Below are positions 49,992-60,000 of a stretch of 64,000 nucleotides of DNA, piece by piece. The stretch is from Polydactylus sextarius (Eukaryota > Chordata > Actinopteri > Polynemidae), in assembly GCA_016801845.1 (NCBI GenBank), contig CM028911.1:4882885-4946884 (forward strand), written 5' to 3'. Both the position numbers and the translations under genes were made by a program. Each line of letters opens with the position of its first letter. The stretch's first letter is position 1. The notes beneath the pieces are model-generated. The model was not told the origin of the DNA. It did not search any database and worked only from the letters and a program-made list of their open reading frames with translations.

Positions 49992-52900
49992 ATCGTTGCT
50001 AACCCTTCCTTGCTGCACTCCCTCTCTCAGTCCTGGTCAGGCTCAGATGGGATACCGCTATGTCAAAGGTAGACACTGTGAGAATGAGATTAAAGGACGA
50101 GTACCCCCCACATGCACGCCCACCCTCCAGCTCCCAGACCCAGAGGTTTTAATCCCCCCAAATATTCAAGAATGAAAGCAAATATTGTTATGTCCAGATC
50201 TGCAGACTTGTTTTGGAGGGAAAAGGCTACATAGACACAGAATACATCATTTTAACTTTGTAAAAGTTTATAGTTGTTCAGCGTCTCAGGAGTCTATCTA
50301 TTCCATACTTCCATACTAGGCCAAGCTATTGTATTACTATTAATTATGTTCCACTTTGTCTTTTCTGTGTGTGATTTCTGGATGTTTTTAGGTGTTAAGG
50401 CCATGCACACATACACAACTCCGTCTCTCGTCTACTGGAAATTTCACTCCTCTAATTGCCCATATCACTCTCACACTATCACAGTTTTTCTCCCCCACTG
50501 TCTGTTAACTGTGATTCAAACAAGAGTCTCTTTATCACCCCGGGAAATTCTGATGTCAGGCCAGATCCTCAGTTTGGCAGCCACCCCATTCAGCTGGAAC
50601 ACATAAATGAGAAAAGCTGCACAATTCACCCTGCGACAGCAGAAGACGACGTTCCCCTAAGTTTTCCCTCGACACTGCAGACACTCTATCTCAAGCGGAA
50701 CAATTTATCTTGCTTGGTTGGCTGTTTGGCAAGAACGACTAGTGCTGTTTGTGTCCATCTCAGCTAAAGGAAGACTAATATGACTGTGCAGCAGTCTGGA
50801 CAACAACAGCAGATGCTAAGTATTTGATGTGCTGAAGAGGATGATATCAGCTGGATTGGTTCATACAGATGGCTGGTAGAGGCAGAAAGAAAAGTACTTC
50901 ACATTTTTCTGCCAATTTTACCACACTCTCATGGACAGTAAAAGAGCTCAGCTGTGTTTGCTTTAAACAAGTAATTCTACGTTTTGGTTACTCAATCTCT
51001 TGCTGAGAGCTAAATGAGAAGATTGAAACCACCTCGACTCTGCAGGGCAAATGAGACGCTACAGCTGGTAGCGCAGCATAAAGACTCGAAATAGGAGGAA
51101 ACAGTAAACCTAGCTGTAGCTGAAGATTACAAAATCACCTTACCAGCACCCTGCAAAGTCACTATGTAATCCATATGTCTTTTGTTTAATTCATACAAAA
51201 ACTATAAAGTAGAGATGCTGTGCTGTGTTATTGCAGAGGTTATGTATATGTAGCTTTAGCCAGGAGCTGTAACTTCTTAGAATCTCTGTCAGCTGCAAAG
51301 CCAAGACGTCCCGTACATGACCTCTCGTAAAATACCTGTTGTTTCTTACACCTTTATGTTTGTATGTATTAAATAAATGAGATGTAACGTGTTAATTAGT
51401 GAACATTTTATGGTGCATGTAGGTGGATTTTGTTGCTTTTGATTTGAGTGAGACTGGCTGTTTCCTCATTTGGACCAGCTGCTTAATTTATATTTCACAG
51501 ACATGCGAGTGAATCATCCCATTTAGCTTTCAGCAAGTGTGCATTTTCCCCAAGAAAAATCTAATTATTTCACATCCACAACAAATAAAATCCTGACAAG
51601 TTTTAAAGAAGGCCCTTTGTGTGAGGGCACCTAGTTGCACACAACACTTAACACTCTTGTTTTTCTTTTGCACCCATTAAAAAGTCACACCTCCTCTAGC
51701 AATTAATTTTCTTGAGTGTAATGACTGGCAGGGTCCTGCGGTGCTGGCTGGACTGTGAGGGGTGTTTGGGCCACAGGAGGGGAAGCAGTAAGAGAGTAAG
51801 AAAGAGTCCCTGGGTGCAGGCCGTCCTCACTCTGTTTACCCACAGACCAGAGCCCCTTCAAGGGCCAGGGGGAAGCCGCAGCTGGGCCAGAGGCTATTAA
51901 AACCATGATGGCTTTTGACAGTAATTTCTTCATGAGTCCACAACCCACGGGGCCTGCCAGTGGTGAGATCGGGTGCCTCCTCTTGCCCATTAAAGCACAC
52001 AAACTGTGCCCACAAATCCCACTCAATGGTATCTCTGTACTCAGGGAGTGTGTTTGTGCATGTGAAAGTGAGAGAAGCAAGGAAACAGGACTGAGGAGAA
52101 AGAGACGGAGAGGCCTCACCAATCGTGAGACCGTTCTGGTAACTGAGCCAAAAGGTTCGGATGATTTTCTTCAGCTACTCCATCAGTTCAGGCAAGAGTC
52201 CAAGCCATCAGGGGAACATATTTGAAGAACCATGCCTTGACATCAGGCCAAATCGTAAAAGGTGTTTACGTGCATCTCAGCCCAAGGGAGCTGAAATCAC
52301 ACATGACAAGGCTTTAGTATTGTGTTGGGTATAGACTGGAGCTTTAGCAGCAGTTGAGGGTTTGGCTAGAGGTATAGGTGAAGGTTGATGAATTTGTTCG
52401 AAGACGAAAGCAGTGGTAAGGTGTAGCTTCTGTGCTTCTACACCTGTAACCAGCACATTAACAGATTACATGGCTGTTTGGGAAAAGCAAATGTTGTTTT
52501 GGGCATGGTGCTAAAATCACCTTCAGGGGGATTTAGGCCAGGAACATGGCTGGAAATTAGGGATGTTGCAGAGAGATGGAGCCAAATTTTGAGTTTATAA
52601 TTAGAAGACTGTGTTTAAGCAGGTAAATAAGGAATAGCAAAATGATTTTAAATGCATATAAAGGCTTGGTACACTCATGAGCTGGGGCTTTCTGGGGGAT
52701 AAGAACATATAGATCCCTGCAGTTTTAGAACTTGTTGTTTCAGATTTAACTTTTCCGTTGCTGTGGATGGAGAAAGTGCTTAAGAAGGCCATAGGTTATC
52801 CATCTCTAATCCACCAATTTAGACAGCCATAATCTCCCGTCTGTGTTCCCCTGGGGTGTTAAAACCAGACCAATGGGCTGGATTATATCACAGAAAGGAG

Positions 52901-53400
52901 ACTGATGTGTTAATCATAAATTAGAGGCTAAGCCTGAGCAAGCAGGTCAGTCCGAGTTCAGTTGTTCACCCCTATAGGGGACTTTCTGTGTGAAGTCACG
53001 GTTTACCACTTAGTAGCCTCACCATGATCAGGTAAGAACAATGTACAGTACTGTAATGTGTCAATGCTGCCCTGAGCTCAATGTTATTAAGAAAGAATCT
53101 GTTCAAACCTTACCGACTGTATGTAAGTAAGTATACCTTATGCAAATACACGTTCACACATGCAATGGCTCATATAATGCTCTTTTAATGGGCTCTTGTA
53201 CGGCACACAGCAGAGATTCATTTTTCTGTCTTCAGTCTACATGGGAAATCTATGACGAGCACAGAAATAAGTATCATCCGTTTTTCCAATTCTAAAATGT
53301 TGCCTTAGGGGAACTGGCATGCAGTCTGAAAATGGGATGATACACGACCTTTGCTATGTATGACTAATGCTTGGCTCCTAAAGACTGTGTCAACAAGGTG
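48417..53400. other. Intergenic region downstream of smoc2; no gene seen
   Basis: About 5 kb without a recognisable exon. It holds an interrupted CT tract at 49955-49991 in a pyrimidine-rich block and a CCCCTATAGGGG palindrome at 52969-52980. The stretch 51.7-52.2 kb is somewhat GC-richer and contains open frames on both strands (for example 51703-52122 minus), but nothing in them resembles a known protein. Confidence 0.5.
49955..49991. repeat. Interrupted (CT)n microsatellite
   Basis: This is a CT run of about 26 bases with one G interruption and a further (CT)5. Confidence 0.93.
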
Positions 53401-54070
53401 TTTTATTAAAGACACAGCAAGAAAACACCAAATGGCAAAGACATTACAAGATTTATAATGAGAAGGAAAATATAGAGGACTAATTGGATTACAGAAAAAA
53501 AGCAGTTCACTGATTTAACCATCTTTGACACATTAAGACTTGCAGACAGACAGAGCACAACATGTATAAAAGAGTTCTTTATTTCTAATAAACATGAATA
53601 CATGTGAACATGTAGGATGTTTTTATGATGCACGTTTAAGACATTCTTTCAAACTGCTGTACAAAGCACAGGAAGAGATGCTATCGGTCAGTACATGAGA
53701 GATGGGATGGTCTAAATTATTGTAGCCATGAAGCAAAAATCTGCTTTAACATCATCAAAATGCGAGGAAAGTACAATGGGGGAAGGGGCACAAAATGTAA
53801 CATAAAACATTAAAACTTGTACAACTCTGAAAAGTATACTTTTTAGACACACAAAGGACACATACATTGTATGTGTTAAATAATTTTTGTTTGTCAGGAC
53901 ATAAAAAGCTAACTACATCATTCACAGATTCAGCAGTCTGTTTAAATACCTTATTTCTACAAAGTGAATTTACATTTTTTAAAGTACAAAGTGCAAATAC
54001 TATGGTTTCCATTATTGCCGATTGGTGAGGGCAGATTCTCCATGCGGGAGGGGAAATCTCAAATGCTGCC
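53401..54070 (-). other. smoc2: smoc2 3'UTR with two candidate poly(A) signals
   Basis: After the stop codon (54073-54071) the minus strand is AU-rich. It contains AATAAA at 53583-53578 and at 53407-53402, giving 3'UTRs of roughly 0.5 or 0.7 kb. No recognised coding sequence lies here. Confidence 0.55.
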
Positions 54071-54094
54071 TTAGCCTTGCTTCCTCGAGGGATT
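54071..54094 (-). CDS. smoc2: smoc2 terminal coding exon
   Basis: After the acceptor TTGCCTCTCCTCAG the frame reads NPSRKQG and TAA. This closely parallels the mammalian SMOC2 C-terminus as I remember it, which also ends in RKQG. The exon starts in phase 0. Confidence 0.85.
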   Translation of the reverse strand, partial: NPSRKQG

Positions 54095-57000
54095 CTGAGG
54101 AGAGGCAATTAAAGTAACATCAGTTTGATATGTCTCCCTGTTAGGTCTGATCTTGTTCTGACAACTTTTTAATGACTGCATTTTAACGACTCAGTCAACA
54201 GTAACAGAAAAAAGAAAAAAAAAGAAAGATTTTAGTTAACAGCAGATGTACCACCAATTTCTCTTGACTGTCATTTCGATGTGGGAGTAGTAGTTTACTT
54301 ACTAGTTTACTGGAAGATAAGCCATCTCCTGGTCTGGCTCCTGTTAGACAAAGAAAGTGATATAAACCTCAACGACCATAATATGAAGAGGAAGACTCAA
54401 GTATCAAGACATTGTCTCCACAAATTGGATCCTGATTTCAAACAGATGTAAACCAAAGCAGGCTTCGTATTTCAGTAAACATCATTTTTGCCAGCTGACT
54501 TGACATCTATATTAACTGTGGCTAGCTATTAGACAGTAGATTGTGTTCAGCTCACCCTCTTCTTTGGTCACGCCGAGGCAGCCCATCAGCTCCTGCAGAG
54601 AAAGGGCCTTGTCATTGCTGATGTCGCAGTACTCCACAAACTTCTTCACACACTTCTTCGGCTTGGCTTTCTTGCGCAGGAAGCGCTTGAAAGGCTTGAT
54701 CTCCTTCTTCCCAATGTCCCCGCTAGAGTTTTTGTCCAGCTGACTGAAGTACCAGTGGACCACCCTCTCCTCCAGGGTGTGGCTGGGGTCAGGCTCGGTG
54801 ACCCTAAGTTAACGATATCAATTAATCAGTTAATTTGCTAATAAAGGCCCCTCCATCATTTCATCCAACTGTCTAAAATAACACACAGCACTTTTTGTGT
54901 ACACACTTTTTGTGTATGCTGAAGCCCACTGATATACATCAATAATGTTAAGATGAACATGTGTCAAACCTTCCAGCGGATGCTGGATCTGTGACGGCGT
55001 GCACCATGTCTGTCGACAGCGCATCAAGAACACTTGTCAGGAACTCTGTTTTCTTTGCCCCAGGACAGCCTGGAAAATAAAACCACAGATACCTGAATGA
55101 GTGTGTGTGAGCACGCATTACAGCTTGTATGGAAGCATGTGCACGCATGTGTCATCAAACACAGAAAATGATCTTCCATGGGTCCGCAGTACCACATGTA
55201 CATAGGTGGCCTAATAAATGTTTGGGGAGGGACGTCATGTAACAGGCAGCGAGGTTTTAACATGAACATCACATAAAGACAGAAGAGGAGGAAAATAAAC
55301 CCAAACAAGACTCTCACAGTTGTCTTTCACTCCCTCTCATAAAGTGTCAGACCTCCCCTCATCTGCAGGACGAAGACGGTACCTGCCAATCATCCCAGAG
55401 GCCCCTGAGTGGTTTTGACAGCTGGAGGCACAGAAGATGTTACTGAATGTTGTATGTAAGGACAAGAGACTCCATTCAGCACCAAGAGGACCCGACGCAG
55501 TCCTGACAGACACAGTCTTAGTTAGGATTTTGTCTGAGATGTCTGATTTAAAGGTATGCCTCCAGAGATCAACAGACACAACAGCTGATCTTCAATATGC
55601 AGTGGTTACAATTTGAAATGTCAGCCAAAGAAGAGACTGATTACCCATAAACCTATAAAGGCTCAAATCTGTCATTAACTACCTGACTAAAACCAACAGA
55701 GATACATTATTACAAGCAGAATGACAGGAAAAAAAATAAAAATGAGGGACAACTGGAGTGGAATGACCTTAAAGATAGTAATTGTCTGTTAGGCCATAGA
55801 GTTTTAAGAGTGAGGCTGAGGTTGTTCTGGAAGAGCTGAAGGCTATGGAGGCCGAAGAGATTCCTGGATTCCTCTTGTGGCTCTCCTCTGCTTTCTCACA
55901 GTCCAACTTCCTTCTGCTATTCTGCCTGTGGAGAAGAAGAAATTCTCCACAGTGTGCTACTCTTTTTATTGCCCAGGCCTGCGGGGCCAGATTCTCTTGT
56001 GTTGGAGATAATAGCATGCTTTGCCCCTCTCTAACAGGTGGTGACCAGCATCGGTGTAAACACCCAGCACCCAGCCTGCACTCCACCTTTCCCAAGTAGC
56101 ACAGGGTTTTAGCAACCTGCTCTCTACTGACGGCTGAGACATTCACATGTCCAAACGGTTCCACAGTCTCTTTTACATGCTGAACAGACTTGCACTTAAG
56201 TTTTAGTAGCCACCCCCTCTGGCCCTGGCCCAGTAAAATATCTGACCCACCTGTGAATGGCCAAACTGGTGCCTTGCTGAGCTTTTTGTGGTAAATTAGT
56301 CTAGACAGTCACACAATTGCACCCTCAGAAGGCAAGTGTTTTTATCTGGCTTCTGACTGAAGAGAGATTTGTGGGATGGCAGTTGGACTTGTTTGAGGCT
56401 TAGTGTTTTTCATGGAGAGCGCACGCTCTCTCCGTAATGCTGCAGGAATCTCAGCATGTCTGCAGTCCTTTCAAATGGGAAGCCATCAGGTAAAACTACA
56501 GTCGTTTCCTCTTGGCAGCAAAAGTTTGTCATGTGGGGGCGGGACAGATCAGCTTCTGTCTGTCTGGACACAGCTTCACTCAGGGGCAGGACACAAATGT
56601 TCCTCCTGTCATTCAAAAGAAATTGAGTCTGGACATTTTCCGTTTGGTTCAAGGCCGCAGCAGCAGATGTCTGCTGTCTCATTCCATAATGATTATAATT
56701 ATGTGATGCCCAAGTTTGACAGATGCATAATGGAATCAAGTTAAGAAAGCCTCAAATGATTACATCTTTCCTTGTTGAAAATATAACATTTACACTACTA
56801 TTCATACGCCTCCATGCATTTGCTGCCTTCAGAAATTTGGCAGGTAAGTGCATGTTTGCATGTGTGTGCCTGTGTGTTACTGTCAATAAGAAGCAGTGTT
56901 TTCTTATGGAGCCACATGGGGCAGAGCCCTGTCAGCACTCACTGCCACAGCTCCCAATGCCTGCCCCAATGCTATCCCATGATCCTTCTCTGGGGAGAAA

Positions 57001-60000
57001 GCTAGTCGAATACTACGCTTTCCTCTCCTGCCGTTTTCAGGGCAAGCTGTTCCTTTCTTGCATCTCGCCCCATAAACCTCTCAACACCAGCGCTTCAAGA
57101 GCCAATAGGCTGCAGCGATGTGAAGGCAACATTTATAACTATTCGGAGTTCATACAGTAACAGGGTTTATGGCCGTTGATGCAATTGCTCATAAAGAAAA
57201 CAAGATGCTGTATTTTTTGAATGTGTCCCGGCATATTTTATAATGGACCTGGCTGATATGGTGCAGGTTTCTTTGACAGATTTAGAATGAAGTCTGTATA
57301 CTTGTGTGAGTGTCTGTGTTTCTGTGTCTGCATGGCTGAATGAGTGTATTGTTTTCTATTGTACCACATGGTGTTTAAAAGGTACTTGGTTGGGTTTGAG
57401 GGCTTTCTCGTTGGATAGTTTTGTTTTCCAACCCATTGCCACCTCACTTTTTGCTGACAGACAGCAATTTTTTCTGCTCAATATATTAGAAATAATATAC
57501 AAAACCAGTGCTACTGGAAGGCAAAGATGAGTAACATTTATTGGTGTGAGGGGCATCCATCTGTGACTGTCTATTCTACTGTTTTAAACACACTAGTCAA
57601 GAGTCCTCAATGCAGAGACAGAGTGCTGCTCTGCTGCTAAATGCAGCACCTGCGAGCAGAGAGCACAGCTCAGGCCTGGCAAACTGTTACATAAACACTT
57701 GTGGATGGGATAGGAACAGTGGCAGCTCTGTTCATATGCTGCTGGATTATTAACATGTTTACCAAACCACCAAAAAACTGCAAATTTGCCAAGCAACCTT
57801 CTGCTTTAAACTAGGATTTGGTTGTATACAGCACCTGAAAGCTATAACTCTTCTGCACTGGTTTTCTTTTTTAAATCTTAGCAATTACTGATCAAATTAA
57901 ATATGATGTTATTTGTTATCATTTATATTTGTTAGCATTTATAAAAAATATACAAAATAAGGCCAAATATGTATCACAAAAACTGTCGATGAAAAATGTG
58001 TGCAATTGGTCACAGTTGAAGCAGCAGCTCAGCAAAAGTTATTTGCATTTTCACATTCAAATAGAAGCTAACAAAACTGCAGTGAGACTTTGTTTGAAAT
58101 ACCATGTGGCTTCTTTGTGATCCTGTATCTTAGTCATTAGGTCAGTTGGCAAATGACAGATAAATACAAAAAAAACTTCTCTGAAAGAGCAGAAAAAAAT
58201 TTGTAGAATATTTAAACACCTAGTTTCAAATTAGAGAAACTATAACACATCATCGCTCTGCAACCTCTAATTCTAAAATAAACTGATTCAGAAAACTGGA
58301 TTTGACTCAGCTTTCCCAGCTGCGAGCACCATGGTAGTCATCGCCAAATTAAATGACATAATACAGAGTCTGTAAATGCCTTCTAAAATTACACACCACA
58401 TATGGACATGACAACATACCTTGTCAGTGCATTCCAAGGAATGCTGTTTGATCTGATACCACTATGGTTAATGTTTGGTTAGGTTTGTGGGTATGGTTAG
58501 GCAAAGACTGTGGTTTTTGGTTAAAACAAATATCTGGGTAAGGTTAGGGACTGATGGTGGTCACAGTTAAAAGAGACCAACACTTGGTAGGACATGTGAA
58601 CAGAGAGAGCTGGATATTTTGATGACCCACCACTGCTCAAAAATAATATGACATCATCATTTCATCTTGCTTCAGATCTGTCTACAAATTCCACTAACAT
58701 ACTTAAAAATTTAACTTTTACTACTATTTTACTACTTTAAGAGTCAAATCCTGACAAATCTAAAACAGCCAACCCACTGTCACCTGTAACTAAGCCCAGT
58801 CATTGACCCCCACCCCCAAACTCTCCCGCCTTGAATTTACTTATCTACACTGTTGTCATTCTTTCTATCACTACCTGTCTCTGGCATCCTATTATTCATT
58901 ATCTCTACCTCTGCTCCCTGCTGTTTCTCTTCCATGCTATCATATGCTCCATCTCCTGTGTCAGTTGAAGATTAATCCTACCCCCAATCCGTCTCTATCT
59001 CCTTGCTTATTGACCAGTGAGGGGCAGTATCTGGCAATCCTCAACTCTTTATCATGCATTTCCTTGACCAACAGTTCTAATGATGTCAACAAACACACAC
59101 ACCCACATGCCCTGTTATCACAACCTTGGAAACGCGACAGCAGTTGGAAGTCAGTTGCTGAAGAACTTCACCATGTGGTCTGAACTGAGAGGAAAAACAG
59201 AGGCTGAGTTCAGTCTTTGGAAACCTACCTTGAAGATGTCTGCTTCTGTAATGGTCCTTTGGCTTAGTTGGGTGGGCTCTGGCATTGCCGTCACACTTTG
59301 GTTGTTCATACCTGTGACAAAGAATACATCGTGTGAGAGACTGCCGATTGGGGAAATGGGTGAAATGGATTGTTTATACCAGTAAAACTATCCTCAGTGT
59401 AAAATCAGTGAGGAATCCCATGTTTTCTAATTACCCCCGTACAGTTAAATCTCAGGGATTCAAATAATTGTTTTGCGGTAAACCAGAGGCTGTGAAACAC
59501 ATCCAAAAAGAGGGGAAGGATTTGGGGCTAGTATGTGAACAGAAGGGAGGGGGGACAGTGAGAAAGAGAGAGATAGAGATAGAGGGAGAGAGGCAGACAG
59601 AGAGCGTGGGACACAAGAAAGCTTTCACGGTCTCCCTTGGAGAGCTGGTGGAGTCCCGATTGCTGCTGTGCGACTGGGCCAAAAACTGGCCTGGGACAAG
59701 GAGAGAGAAGAGGGAAAATCCACGCTTCCATATGTGTGCTAATGTGCTGTCTGGCACTCTGCCTGGAGCCTTGTTAATCTGATACCCAGCCTCGCTGCTC
59801 AACAAGAGTGCACCAGTGCCCCATTCTGCCAGTCTGACTGACCTCTGACCTCCTGCTTACCAGACCACTGAGTCACTCTGTCTGCACGCTTATGTTAGAC
59901 AAATGGACATTTTCTGAGTTTCAAATACAGAAAACTGTTTTTGTTGATGTGCTTGAAAGTTGATTTTCAGGCTTGGGGACAGGTTGTACTGAAGATCGGA

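Noticed and set aside
51703..52122. 139-codon minus-strand open frame with a leucine-rich start resembling a signal peptide
   Set aside because: The composition is low-complexity Ser/Pro/Leu, there are no splice signals or known motifs, and an overlapping frame runs on the other strand.
55769..56164. 131-codon minus-strand open frame inside a smoc2 intron
   Set aside because: No similarity to the SMOC family or to anything I recognise, and the flanking smoc2 exons join in phase without it.
57593..57796. Minus-strand AAYEQSCHC resembling the smoc2 YEQPKCD exon
   Set aside because: It lacks a G after the acceptor, has no Pro-Lys and no proper donor. The true exon was found at 59229-59311 with exact phases.
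58440..58580. GGTTAG-rich stretch as an interstitial telomere array
   Set aside because: The units are irregularly spaced and few. A degenerate dispersed repeat explains it better.
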